Assembly: GCF_000298195.1 (NCBI RefSeq)
Contig: NZ_BAHC01000125.1
Span: 1-64,000, forward strand
Direction of reading: 5' to 3'
Source of the DNA: Gordonia rhizosphera NBRC 16068
GTDB lineage: Bacteria; Actinomycetota; Actinomycetes; Mycobacteriales; Mycobacteriaceae
DNA length: 64,000 bases
Made by a program: the position numbers and the translations under genes. The stretch's first letter is position 1. Every line of letters begins with the position of its first letter. The notes under the pieces are model-generated. The model saw only the letters and a list, made by a program, of their open reading frames with translations, was not told the DNA's origin and made no database searches. Of the stretch, positions 50,956 through 59,456 are shown piece after piece.

Positions 50956-52338
50956 CTACACCTCCGTGACGGCCAAATCCCTTTCCTTGCCGGGGATCTC
51001 GGTGCCACGGATGGAGCAACCCGCAGTCTCCTTCAGGTAGACCATTGCGACCATGCCGATCGCGCAGGCTCCCATCATGTACATCGCCGGGAACAGATCC
51101 CAGCCGGTGTTGTCGACCACCGATTCGTTCACCAGCGGTGCGGTACCACCAAACGCGGCCGTGGCGACGTTGTAGGAGATCGCGAACCCCGCGTAGCGGA
51201 CCTGGGTCGGGAACATCGCCGGGAAGGTCGCCGAGATGGTCGCCAACTGCGGGATGTAGAGCAGGCCCAGGATGACGAATCCGATGATGGCCCAACCGAA
51301 TCCCTGCCCCATCAGCCAATACAGGGGTATCGCCAGCACGAACAGGCCGATCAGGGAGGTCCACCACATCGGTTTTCGACCGGTCCGGTCCGACAACGCG
51401 CCGAAGTACGGGATGACCGCCATCATGACCAGCTCACCGATCAGGATCACCGTGGTACCGGTATCCGAACTCATCCCGATGGTGTTCTCCAGGTACGTCG
51501 GCATGTAGGCCAGCAGGGTGTAGTTCACGACGTTGAGCGCGATCACCATGCCGCCCATGGTCAGCACCGGACGCCAGTACTGCTTGAGCAGATCGACGAG
51601 CTCAGCGCCCGGGGACTTCTCCAGCTTGTGCTCTTCGGATAGCTCGCTGAACACCGGCGATTCGTCGACGTGTGACCGGAGGTAGAGGCCGACGAGACCC
51701 AGCGGCAGCGCCAGGAAGAACGGGATACGCCATCCCCAGGTTTCCATCGCCGAGTCGGTCAGGACCAGATCCAGGGACAACACGACCGCCGACCCGAGAA
51801 CGAAGCCACCGAGCGTGCCGAATTCCAGGAAGCTGCCGTAGCGTCCACGCTTGCTGTCCGGTGCGTACTCGGCCATGAACGTCGCCGCACCGCCGTACTC
51901 ACCGCCGGTGGAAAACCCCTGGATGACGCGCAGCAGGATCAGCAGGACGGGCGCCCACACTCCGGCCACCGCATGCGTGGGCAGCACGCCGATCAGAGCG
52001 GTCGCACCCGAGATGAGCACGATGGTCAGGGCCAGCACGGCCCGTCGCCCGATGCGGTCGCCGATCGGTCCCCAGATGAATCCACCCAGTGGACGCAGGA
52101 CGAACGATATCGCGAATCCGAGCATGGTGCCCAGGGTGCCGAGGTCACCCGGGAAAAATGCGTCGGTCAGATAGGTTGCGGTGGCGGCATAGACACCGTA
52201 GTCGTACCACTCGGTGGCGTTTCCGAGTGCCGAGGCCGCGATGGCCTTGCGCAGTATCGCCCTACCGGCGGGCGATTCGGGGTCGGGTCTGTGAAAGTGC
52301 TCCGACCCCTGGGTGGATTGTGAGGATGCTTCAGACAT
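50956..52338 (-). CDS. MFS transporter of the metabolite:H+ symporter (MHS, ProP/ShiA-like) family
   Basis: A 460-residue proton symporter with 12 predicted helices. The MHS signature GNATEWYDYGVYAA is in helix 1, IGDRIGRRAVLALTI in the loop 2-3, and RVIQGFSTGGEYGGAATFMAEY in helix 4. The family includes ProP, which takes up proline, betaine and ectoine, as well as shikimate, citrate and dicarboxylate carriers. In this island it is the only importer, so it probably brings in the catabolised compound. It is on the minus strand 91 bp downstream of the GntR gene. Confidence 0.9.
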   Translation of the reverse strand: MSEASSQSTQGSEHFHRPDPESPAGRAILRKAIAASALGNATEWYDYGVYAATATYLTDAFFPGDLGTLGTMLGFAISFVLRPLGGFIWGPIGDRIGRRAVLALTIVLISGATALIGVLPTHAVAGVWAPVLLILLRVIQGFSTGGEYGGAATFMAEYAPDSKRGRYGSFLEFGTLGGFVLGSAVVLSLDLVLTDSAMETWGWRIPFFLALPLGLVGLYLRSHVDESPVFSELSEEHKLEKSPGAELVDLLKQYWRPVLTMGGMVIALNVVNYTLLAYMPTYLENTIGMSSDTGTTVILIGELVMMAVIPYFGALSDRTGRKPMWWTSLIGLFVLAIPLYWLMGQGFGWAIIGFVILGLLYIPQLATISATFPAMFPTQVRYAGFAISYNVATAAFGGTAPLVNESVVDNTGWDLFPAMYMMGACAIGMVAMVYLKETAGCSIRGTEIPGKERDLAVTEV

Positions 52339-52429
52339 CTGCGCCTCCTGAGGGAAGTCTTTCGGCCAGTTGCTTTTAGCTCAACTCACATCGGTGGAAT
52401 GAGATCGCGTGATCGCCTGAGACAAGGCG

Positions 52430-53149
52430 TCACGCCGTCGATGCTGCCTCCGTTGACTCGTCGTCCTCGACGAGTCGGTGCAGACCATCTTTCATGTGTT
52501 CGATCATCAACCTGTCCGCTGTCGCGGCATCTTCGTCCGCGATGGCGTCCACCAATGCCTGATGTTCTTCGATTCGCTCCTTCCCCGAGGAATAGGTTCC
52601 TCGCATGGCACGTAAGCACATTCTAGTCTCCACCAGTATCGTTTCGTGAAGACGCGAGAGCCGTTGGCTGTGAGCATGTTCCACCAGGGTCTGGTGAAAT
52701 CGCATGTCCGCCTCCGCCATCTCGGCCCCGTTGGGGTCGTCGACGAATGCACGCATCCGTTCGACCGCGGCACCGAGTTCCTCGACGGCGGCCGGCGATC
52801 GCCGAGCAATCACCTGTTCGATCGCCGCCCGCTCCACCGCTGTTCGCGCGACGTACATGTCGCGGATGTCGTCGTCGTCCATCGATACGACGAACAGCCC
52901 GCGGTTACGGTGGCTGACCAGCAGTCCCTCGGCGGTGAGTCGCTGCATGGCCTCGCGCAGCGGTCCCCTGCTGACTCCGAGATCGGCGGCGAGCCCGGAT
53001 TCGGTCAACTGGGAACCGGGCGGAAAGTTACCGCTCGCGATCGCGTCGTGCAACTTGCGGGCGATGATCGCCGGGGTGGATTCTTGGACAAGCGGAGTCA
53101 GGACGCGCTTGCGTCCTGGGCCGTTCCCCTGCGCTCTATCCTTCGACAT
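52430..53149 (-). CDS. GntR-family regulator with FCD effector domain
   Basis: A 239-residue regulator with an N-terminal winged helix (KLHDAIASGNFPPGSQLTES; LGVSRGPLREAMQRLTAEGL; about residues 30-75) and an all-helical FCD domain. The likely metal/ligand residues are Asp and His in ADMRFHQTLVEHA and His in EEHQALVDAI and LMIEHM, suiting a carboxylate effector. It lies in the leftward amidase-DUF3830-GntR-transporter run. The three identical ATTGTTGACAAT dyads in front of the island's operons are the obvious candidate operators, since FCD regulators favour short TTGT-N-ACAA dyads. Start ATG 53149. Confidence 0.9.
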   Translation of the reverse strand: MSKDRAQGNGPGRKRVLTPLVQESTPAIIARKLHDAIASGNFPPGSQLTESGLAADLGVSRGPLREAMQRLTAEGLLVSHRNRGLFVVSMDDDDIRDMYVARTAVERAAIEQVIARRSPAAVEELGAAVERMRAFVDDPNGAEMAEADMRFHQTLVEHAHSQRLSRLHETILVETRMCLRAMRGTYSSGKERIEEHQALVDAIADEDAATADRLMIEHMKDGLHRLVEDDESTEAASTA

Positions 53150-53160
53150 TACCTTTGTTC

Positions 53161-53664
53161 CTACCGTGATTCACGTTCATAGAACAGATCTTCCCCTCGC
53201 GCGCCGCCCATCCAGATGTCGTTGCAGGCCACCGCGAACTCGTCGAGCCCGTCCACAATCGTTGCGAAGACGTTACCGGGAACCCAGCCGACGTCCCCGT
53301 TGACCAACAAATTGTTGCGTCCGTAGAAGACCGCCAGATCGATCAGCAGCTGATGCTCCGCGGGCGCCGATCCCGCCTCGTATCCGTATGCCGGGTTGGT
53401 CAGTACACCGTCGAAGGTGAAATAACACAGGTCTCCCGGGATGGGGGTGACCGTGGTGTTCTCGGGTCCGGGTTCGACCGGCGCGAACGCGGGTAGCAGG
53501 GTGTAGATCTCGTTGCGCGCGAACTTGCCGTGATACACCTGCCCGCCCTGCGGCAGCGCATCCCAGACGGCGGCCGCGGTGCGGGGCGCCTCGGCGTCGA
53601 GCAGGCGCGCCCGCGCGGTCACGCCCCGTTGCTTGAGCGACACGGTGATGTATCGATCTGTCAT
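53161..53664 (-). CDS. DUF3830 family protein (cyclophilin-like fold)
   Basis: A 167-residue cytosolic protein of the DUF3830 family as I recognise it (SLKQRGVTARARLLDAEAPRTAAAVWDALP; HGKFARNEIYTLLP; IPGDLCYFTFDG). These small cyclophilin-like proteins occur next to amidases and Asp/Glu racemase-fold enzymes, but their activity is not established to my knowledge. Conserved Asp/Cys/Tyr in PGDLCYF and Asn residues in YGRNNLLVNGD may line a ligand pocket. The ATG overlaps the amidase stop (ATGA) and the GntR gene starts 11 bp downstream, so all three should be co-expressed. Confidence 0.75.
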   Translation of the reverse strand: MTDRYITVSLKQRGVTARARLLDAEAPRTAAAVWDALPQGGQVYHGKFARNEIYTLLPAFAPVEPGPENTTVTPIPGDLCYFTFDGVLTNPAYGYEAGSAPAEHQLLIDLAVFYGRNNLLVNGDVGWVPGNVFATIVDGLDEFAVACNDIWMGGARGEDLFYERESR

Positions 53665-55070
53665 CGTCGGTCCCCCAGGGTCGCAAAGGGTACGGCGCGT
53701 TCGTAGGCGGCCGCCACACGCAGCACCGTGGCGTCGGCGTGACGCGCACCGACGAACTGCACGCCCGTCGGCAAGTCGCGGTCGAATCCGCTGGGTAGGG
53801 TGATCGCGGGCTGACCGGTGAGGTTGAACGGATAGGTATACGGGGTCCACGAGGTCCAGTCCGGGCTCTCCGATCCGGCCGGGACATCCACTCCCGCTTC
53901 GAAAGCCACGGTAGGCATCGACGGTGTGACGAGCACGTCGAAACTCTCGTGCAGTGCGCCCATCTCCACCCCCATCGACATGCGGACGGCGGTGGCGTCG
54001 AGATAGTCGATGGCGGAGAAGTCACGATGACGTTGCAGTGCGGCCGCAAGTTTGGGATCGATCTTGTCCGCCGCACCCGGCCCGAACGACCGTACGACGA
54101 CCTCCGCCCCGGCGAACCACAGAATATGGTAGGCCCACACCGGATCCTCCCAGCCGATGTCGACGACCGTCACGTCGGCACCGAGGCCGGTGAGTACGTC
54201 GACGGCGGCGTCGGTGTTGGCTTGCACGACAGGATCATTGACCCCGAAACCGAGCGTCGGACTGTAGGCCACACGCACCCCGGTCAGATCCGAGGACATC
54301 GTCGCGAGTTGATCGGCCACGCTGAATGTCGGTGTGGGCATCGCCGACCAGTCGCGGGAGTCGAAACCGCTGAGCACGTCGAGCATGGCGGCACAGTCGC
54401 CCACGGTCCGCGCCATCGGCCCGGCGTGCGACAACGTGCCGAACGGGCTCGCCGGATACAGCGGGACACGTCCGTATGTCGGTTTGAAACCAACTATGCC
54501 GCAAAAGGATGCAGGAATCCTGATGGAGCCGCCGCCGTCGGTGCCGACCGAGAGGGTGCTGAGGCCGGCCGCCACGGCCGCGGCGCTGCCGCCACTCGAA
54601 CCGCCCGAGGTCCGCTCGGGGTTCCACGGATTACGGGTGACACCGCAGCGCAGGCTGTCGGTGACCCCCTTCCAGCCGAACTCGGGTGTGGTGACCTTGC
54701 CCAGCAGCACCGCCCCGGCTTCACGCAACCGGGCCACGGCCGGCGCGTCGACGGTCCACTCCTGGCTGTCGGGGTCGATCAGTTCCGACCCACGCAGTGT
54801 CGGCCACCCCGCGGTGAGCAGGAGATCCTTGATGCTGACGGGGACGCCGTCGAGGGGGCCGATGGGCCGGCCGGCCGCGTAGCGGTCGGCTGACGCCTGC
54901 GCGTCCCGTATCGCCGAGTCTGCGTCGACCAGGCAGTACGCGTTGATCCGCGGGTTCTCGGCAGAGATCGTATCGAGGATTTCGGTGGCAACGGTGACCG
55001 GCGACAATGCGCCGCTCGCGTATCCGTCCACCAGACCGGCGGCACTTCGCCAACGTGTGGTCTCGTCCAT
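53661..55070 (-). CDS. Amidase signature family enzyme
   Basis: A 469-residue serine amidase with the Ser-cisSer-Lys triad in place: K81 in PVSIKDLLLTAG, S158 in RTSGGSSGGSAAAVAAG and S182 in GTDGGGSIRIPASFCG. The family hydrolyses amides from small acids to peptides; GatA is related, but no gatB or gatC is near. In the island it would release ammonia or an amine from an amide intermediate. Start ATG 55070. It begins the leftward operon, 35 bp from the shared operator at 55106-55117, with a racemase-fold gene divergent. Confidence 0.9.
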   Translation of the reverse strand: MDETTRWRSAAGLVDGYASGALSPVTVATEILDTISAENPRINAYCLVDADSAIRDAQASADRYAAGRPIGPLDGVPVSIKDLLLTAGWPTLRGSELIDPDSQEWTVDAPAVARLREAGAVLLGKVTTPEFGWKGVTDSLRCGVTRNPWNPERTSGGSSGGSAAAVAAGLSTLSVGTDGGGSIRIPASFCGIVGFKPTYGRVPLYPASPFGTLSHAGPMARTVGDCAAMLDVLSGFDSRDWSAMPTPTFSVADQLATMSSDLTGVRVAYSPTLGFGVNDPVVQANTDAAVDVLTGLGADVTVVDIGWEDPVWAYHILWFAGAEVVVRSFGPGAADKIDPKLAAALQRHRDFSAIDYLDATAVRMSMGVEMGALHESFDVLVTPSMPTVAFEAGVDVPAGSESPDWTSWTPYTYPFNLTGQPAITLPSGFDRDLPTGVQFVGARHADATVLRVAAAYERAVPFATLGDRR

Positions 55071-55105
55071 CGTGTCCTTCGGCGAATCGGCGGCGATCTT
55101 GTACG

Positions 55106-55117
55106 ATTGTTGACAAT
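55106..55117. promoter_or_regulatory. GntR/FCD-type operator, copy 2, between divergent amidase and racemase-fold genes
   Basis: ATTGTTGACAAT identical to the site at 41145-41156, centred in the 66-bp gap between two divergent starts, so one bound regulator could control both directions, including its own gene. Confidence 0.7.
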
Positions 55118-55136
55118 CTACTCGGGAGGGATTCGG

Positions 55137-55886
55137 GTGACAACCAGAACAACCACGGTCGCAATGCTGTATCCGGGACATGCCGCGGAGGACGACTACG
55201 CCCTCGCCCAAGGAGCGCTCGGCGGTAGCGCCGCCCTGCCGGTGATCATCACCGATATCGAGTCCGACGACCACACGGTGGATGCGATGCGCGCCGTCGG
55301 GACCGATCAGCGACTGCTCGACGGCGCCCGCCGAGGTATGGAATACCAGCCGGCGGCCGTGATGTGGGCGTGCACCTCGGGCAGTTTCCTCTACGGCTGG
55401 GCGGGCGCGCAGCAGCAGGTGGCGCGGCTGTCGGCGGCGATCGGTCTACCCGCGTCGTCGACCTCCCTCGCCTTTGCGGCCGCCTGCCATGAACTCGGTA
55501 TCGATTCGATCGCGGTGGCCGCCACCTACCCTGCCGCGGTGGCCGACGGATTCGCCACGTTCCTCGCCGACGCCGGCGTCGCGGTCGTGTCGTCGGCCGC
55601 CCACGACATCGAGACCGCCGCCGAGGCAGGCACGGTCGACGGAGACCATCTGTTCTCGATGGTCCAAGCCGTCGACACGCCGGCAGCGCAGGCGATCTTG
55701 CTGCCCGACACCGCGCTGCACACCATCGGGTGGATCGGTGATCTCGAACGCGAGTTGGGTAAACCGGTGTTGACAGCCAATCAGGTCACCGTGTGGCAAG
55801 GTCTACGGCTCGCCGGGATGACCGTGACCGCCGAGGCCCTCGGCCTCCTCTTCCGGGACACCGAACTCACCGGGACAAATCCGTAA
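55137..55886 (+). CDS. Asp/Glu racemase-fold protein (maleate isomerase/arylmalonate decarboxylase type), one catalytic Cys missing
   Basis: A 249-residue member of the Asp/Glu/hydantoin racemase superfamily. The first catalytic Cys is present in VMWACTSGSFLYG. The second, expected in a CTN-type motif near residue 190, is replaced: the segment reads ILLPDTALHTIGWI. The C-terminal GKPVLTANQVTVWQGLRLAG is typical of the maleate isomerase branch. With one Cys it cannot racemise by the classical two-Cys mechanism and may decarboxylate or be a binding partner of the paralogue at 56345. EutA of hydroxyectoine catabolism belongs to this fold. GTG start at 55137 with GGGAGGG in front. Confidence 0.82.
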   Translation: MTTRTTTVAMLYPGHAAEDDYALAQGALGGSAALPVIITDIESDDHTVDAMRAVGTDQRLLDGARRGMEYQPAAVMWACTSGSFLYGWAGAQQQVARLSAAIGLPASSTSLAFAAACHELGIDSIAVAATYPAAVADGFATFLADAGVAVVSSAAHDIETAAEAGTVDGDHLFSMVQAVDTPAAQAILLPDTALHTIGWIGDLERELGKPVLTANQVTVWQGLRLAGMTVTAEALGLLFRDTELTGTNP

Positions 55887-55917
55887 TCCGGTTCCGCATC
55901 GAGAGCCGGCCCGCTAG

Positions 55918-56322
55918 TCAGGATTCGGCGGTGAGAGGCCGTATCTCGATGCCCACGGTTCCGTCCTCGCCATTCCTCCACGTTCTGAACCAGGTGATCA
56001 CCTTGGCGAGGATTCCGTACTTCTTGTTGACCATGCGTCGCACGCGCTGCGTCCCGGGGCCGTCGAGCAACCCGGCCGTCGCGTCGACCGGCTCCCCGGA
56101 CAGCTTGCGCCCGCGGAAATCACAGGCCTGGACGATGACGTGCGGATCGTGTCGGATCCGCTTGGCCTTCCAGGTGCCGGATTCCGTCCACACGTGCAGG
56201 CGACCCTCGTCGAACACGGCCCACACCGGGGAGGACACGGGCGTTCCATCGCGGCGGAACGTGGTGAGCCGAACATAGTCGGCGTCGGTCGCCTCTCCGA
56301 AGGGTTTCGACGCGTCGGTCAT
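55918..56322 (-). CDS. PPOX-class protein, possibly F420-dependent (copy A)
   Basis: A 134-residue split-barrel protein. It reads through YVRLTTFRRDGTPVSSPVWA, VWTESGTWKAKRIRHDPHV, LSGEPVDATAGLLDG and VRRMVNKKYGILAKVITW, the pattern of the small actinobacterial PPOX subgroup (Rv2061c-like) in which F420 use has been proposed. A close paralogue lies at 58954. Start ATG 56322 (MTDASKPFG). It is on the opposite strand to the racemase-fold gene 55137 and downstream of the other at 56345 (22 bp apart). Substrate unknown. Confidence 0.8.
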   Translation of the reverse strand: MTDASKPFGEATDADYVRLTTFRRDGTPVSSPVWAVFDEGRLHVWTESGTWKAKRIRHDPHVIVQACDFRGRKLSGEPVDATAGLLDGPGTQRVRRMVNKKYGILAKVITWFRTWRNGEDGTVGIEIRPLTAES

Positions 56323-56344
56323 GACGCCCAGGCTACGCGAGTGG

Positions 56345-57097
56345 TCAGGCCGCCCGGGCGAACAGCGACTGACCATCGTGTAACGGCGATTCCGCGACGA
56401 CGCCGGCGTCGGTCAGCGTCGCCCACGCGGTGACCTGATTGGCAGAGAGGATCGGTTTGCCGAGTTCAGCCTCGAGCAATCCCAGGATGTCGTAGGTCCA
56501 CAAATTGGTGCAAGAGACGAAGATGGCTTCGGCATCGGGGTGGTCGGCCGCGCGGATCAGCTCGCACGTGACCGGATAGGGGATCGTCCAGATCTCGTGA
56601 TCGCGCCCGAGACCCGCTTGGGCGACCACCGTACGCCCGGACTCGGCGAGGAAATCACAGAGCAGACCGGTGAGTGCGGAGGTGTACGGGGTGGCGACCG
56701 CGATCCGGCTGACACCCATCGCGTCGAGGGCGCGGATCAGTGCCTCGGAGGTCGTCACCGCCGCCGCCGCACCCGCGGCCCGCATACAGTTCGAGAGTTC
56801 CCGCGCGCCGGCCATCCCATAGACGAAACTTCCTGAGGCGCATGCATATCCGAAGACCCGGGGGCCGATCGCGGAGACGCTCCGCACGGCGGCCGCGATA
56901 TCGGAGTGATTGTTGAGGTCGCGGCACAGGTCGACGTCGATGGGGGCGTCGATGAATCCGGTACGCGTGAAATGCAGGGACACCGAGTCGGGCATCCAGC
57001 GCCACAGCTCCCGGTCGAGCGCCATGTCGAACGGGCACACCATCCCGATCCCCACCTGATGCTGAGGAGGATTTCCGGTGATCTCAACCAGCTTCAT
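56345..57097 (-). CDS. Asp/Glu racemase-fold enzyme (maleate isomerase/EutA-like), both catalytic Cys present
   Basis: A 250-residue superfamily member with both Cys residues: the first in GYACASGSFVYGMAG, the second in IFVSCTNLWTYDI. GKPILSANQVTAWATL closes the fold. This is the maleate cis-trans isomerase/racemase build and should isomerise or racemise a small carboxylic or amino acid. It pairs with the single-Cys paralogue at 55137. Start ATG 57097; AGGAGG-like purines precede weakly. The operator ATTGTTGACAAT (reverse strand) lies 24 bp upstream, tying it to the regulon. Confidence 0.85.
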   Translation of the reverse strand: MKLVEITGNPPQHQVGIGMVCPFDMALDRELWRWMPDSVSLHFTRTGFIDAPIDVDLCRDLNNHSDIAAAVRSVSAIGPRVFGYACASGSFVYGMAGARELSNCMRAAGAAAAVTTSEALIRALDAMGVSRIAVATPYTSALTGLLCDFLAESGRTVVAQAGLGRDHEIWTIPYPVTCELIRAADHPDAEAIFVSCTNLWTYDILGLLEAELGKPILSANQVTAWATLTDAGVVAESPLHDGQSLFARAA

Positions 57098-57455
57098 GCA
57101 GGAATGATGCCACATTGTCGGATTGTCAACAATTCGTGGATGTGACTTTTGGATTACACATTTCGACCGTCGCAGAGAAGTCCTAGCGTCTGCATACGGA
57201 CCGACTCTTCACTCGACAGACCTTCCCACTGGTCGAGTCGACTCGAGTCACGACGCTTCCCTGTCGACTCTGGGGGGAGACGTGGCCCGGAGTGCCCTCG
57301 GACCCCCGTCCGACAGCTACGCCGGGCCACATCTGTTTCACACTGTGGAGTTGTCAAAGTTCATGCGCGGCCCGGGGTTCGGGTCGCCGGTCAGGTCGGG
57401 CCGACTGGCTGCTGGTCAGTTCTTCTCGGTCAGGCCCTGGGATCAGGCCCGCGGG
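57098..57455. other. Gene-free stretch between the racemase-fold gene and the DUF222 gene
   Basis: About 360 bp with the regulon operator (57122-57133) at one end and a 14-bp perfect palindrome TCGAGTCGACTCGA at 57233-57246. The short ORFs here have no support. It may include the 3' flank of a 13E12-type element. Confidence 0.5.
57122..57133. promoter_or_regulatory. GntR/FCD-type operator, copy 3, in front of the two-Cys racemase-fold gene
   Basis: ATTGTCAACAAT, the reverse complement of the sites at 41145 and 55106, all 12 bases identical. A further half-site ATTGTC lies at 57114-57119. Confidence 0.7.
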
Positions 57456-58700
57456 TCAGGCGGCGACGTCGTCCAGGTGCATGGTGCGCCGGTTGTAGGC
57501 CGGGATCGGGGTGCGGGTCGGGTCCTGCTCGACGGGTGGGAGCAGCCAGGGATGCCGGTCGGAGCCCATGACGATGTCCCAGCCGGAGGCGTGGATCTGG
57601 GCGTGACACGAGGTGCACAGCAGGCAGCCGTTGTCCAGGTCGGTCGGACCCCCGTCAGCCCAATGGTGGATGTGGTGGCAGACGGTATAGCCAGCTGCCG
57701 CACCGCATTTCACGCAGCACTGGTCGCGGACGATCAACGCCTTACGTTGATGATGGGTGAACAGGCGCTGCGGGTGTCCCATGTCCAACGGCACCTTCTC
57801 GCCGTCGACGATGATCGCGGTCACCGTGGCATCACAGGACAGCGTTTTCGCCAGGGTCTGCGAGATCGGGCCCAGCCACTGCAACGCCGCCGCATCCGGG
57901 GTGTCGACCGGGACGGTCAGATTCAACTGCGTTTTCGGGGCCGCCACCAGATCGGTCACCCCGGACTCGGCGGCGCGGGCGGCGGCATCCAGGATCATCT
58001 CCAACGCATCCGCACGGCGCTGCCCCGCGGATCGGGCATCCTCGGACCCGTCGGGTTCGGGACGTTTACCGGCCAGGGATTCGATCGCCGACACCAGTTT
58101 CTCCCCGATCACGATGTCCAGGTTCGCGTGTACCTCCAACCGGCCGTCATCGGTGGGCGTGGTGGACCACTCGTTGATCGTCCGGTCCTCACCGGCCGGC
58201 ACACCACCCTGCTCGTCGGCGATCTGGTTGCCGATGCTGCGGGCGGTGTCGAGCACCTCGCGTGGGGTGGCCCCGGCGAACGCTTGGGCGATCAGGGCGA
58301 GTTGGTGTTCGATGCGCGACACCTCGCTCAACGGTTCCGGCGACCTCTTCTCGATGTGCCCCATGCCGCGGACCAGGGCGTCGACGTGTTCACCAGAGAA
58401 AACCCCGTCCCCGCTGTAGGCGGCGACCCGTTCCAGGGTCGACAGCGCGGCCGCGATCCGTAGCCACCGGTCCGCCACCGTGGGTGCGGCACCCATCTCG
58501 ATCAACAGCGCCCGGGTTTTGCCGCCGGTCTGCCGGGCCACCCCCAACCGATCCAGCGCGCCGGCGTGCACGGCGAGTTGGTGGTCGACCACGTTCCGCA
58601 GGTCCATCAGGATCTTGGTGGTGTCGAACACCTCACGACCGGAGGCGTCGGCGGTGATTGTCAGGTCACGGACGGCGGGGAGCAGATTATCGATCGGCAT
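57456..58700 (-). CDS. DUF222 / HNH endonuclease domain protein (13E12 repeat family)
   Basis: A 414-residue protein of the family that fills many Mycobacteriales genomes in multiple copies. Residues 1-300 are the DUF222 region (LSTLERVAAYSGDGVFSGEH); residues 325-375 hold an HNH nuclease with zinc Cys pairs: CVKCGAAAG, CHHIHHWADGGPTDLDNG and LLCTSCHAQIH. Such elements spread by unknown means and in M. tuberculosis serve as prophage attachment sites. It lies between the catabolic island and the second PPOX gene, on the minus strand. ATG 58700 is used; a GTG seven codons upstream (58721) is possible. Confidence 0.9.
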   Translation of the reverse strand: MPIDNLLPAVRDLTITADASGREVFDTTKILMDLRNVVDHQLAVHAGALDRLGVARQTGGKTRALLIEMGAAPTVADRWLRIAAALSTLERVAAYSGDGVFSGEHVDALVRGMGHIEKRSPEPLSEVSRIEHQLALIAQAFAGATPREVLDTARSIGNQIADEQGGVPAGEDRTINEWSTTPTDDGRLEVHANLDIVIGEKLVSAIESLAGKRPEPDGSEDARSAGQRRADALEMILDAAARAAESGVTDLVAAPKTQLNLTVPVDTPDAAALQWLGPISQTLAKTLSCDATVTAIIVDGEKVPLDMGHPQRLFTHHQRKALIVRDQCCVKCGAAAGYTVCHHIHHWADGGPTDLDNGCLLCTSCHAQIHASGWDIVMGSDRHPWLLPPVEQDPTRTPIPAYNRRTMHLDDVAA

Positions 58701-58953
58701 GCCCCCATGGTAGTCGAACACCTGTGCGAATTGTCGCGCTCTGGTGGGTTATCCACAGGCCAGGATGAAACCCGTAACGGCCTGCCTCTCATAGGATTTG
58801 GTTTGCGAAGAGTGGGCCCCGAGGAAGAAGGCGTTGCGTGTGGACGGGATACTGCAGACGGCCTGCGAATCAATCGTGGCCGGGTGGGCGACGCCGAGTT
58901 CAGCGCCGACGAAAGCCGGGTGAACCGCCGCTCCCACACCTGCGGGGCCCGAT

Positions 58954-59361
58954 TCAGTCGCTTCCGGACGCGGGTCGGATAGCGAGGCCCACGGTCCCGC
59001 TCTTGCCTCGCCGCAGCTGACTTCCCTTGACCGTGAGCCAGCCCAGGATCCCGTACTTGTCGGTGATGAGGCCCCGAACCCGTTCCGTCCCTACCGAATC
59101 AAGAATCTCGGCGGTGCCGTTCACCGGGCTCCCGATGACCTTGTGCCCTCGGGCATCACACGCTTGGACGGCGACATGCGGATCACGCTGGATTCGCTTG
59201 ACCTTCCACGAATCGGCGGTGGTCCACATGAACAGCACATCGCCATCCGACGCCGCCCACAACGGCGACGACACCGCGGTGCCGTCTTTGCGATAGCTGG
59301 TCAATTGCACGTATTTCGCGCGTGCAGCATCTCCGAAAGGTTCATTCGACGCACTGGCCAT
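58954..59361 (-). CDS. PPOX-class protein, possibly F420-dependent (copy B)
   Basis: A 135-residue paralogue of the protein at 55918, with YVQLTSYRKDGTAVSSPLWA, MWTTADSWKVKRIQRDPHV and VRGLITDKYGILGWLTVK aligning throughout without large gaps. Same fold and same unknown activity. Same strand, with the DUF222 gene and one racemase-fold gene between the copies. The ATG at 59361 (MASASNEPFG) fits the paralogue's start. It is 95 bp downstream of tag. Confidence 0.8.
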   Translation of the reverse strand: MASASNEPFGDAARAKYVQLTSYRKDGTAVSSPLWAASDGDVLFMWTTADSWKVKRIQRDPHVAVQACDARGHKVIGSPVNGTAEILDSVGTERVRGLITDKYGILGWLTVKGSQLRRGKSGTVGLAIRPASGSD

Positions 59362-59456
59362 GCCCTCAGGCTACGCGCGCGAATGGGACTCCCCTCGTGG
59401 ACGGTCACCGTGTCGTCACCAACACCGCCACGTGATCCTCCACTGCGCCAGCGTGC

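Noticed and set aside
53661-55070. GatA subunit of the glutamyl-tRNA amidotransferase
   Set aside because: No gatB or gatC nearby, and the gene is embedded in a catabolic operon under a GntR-type site.
57233-57246. TCGAGTCGACTCGA palindrome as a phage attachment core
   Set aside because: No integrase, no second copy and no flanking repeats were seen; a palindrome alone is not enough.
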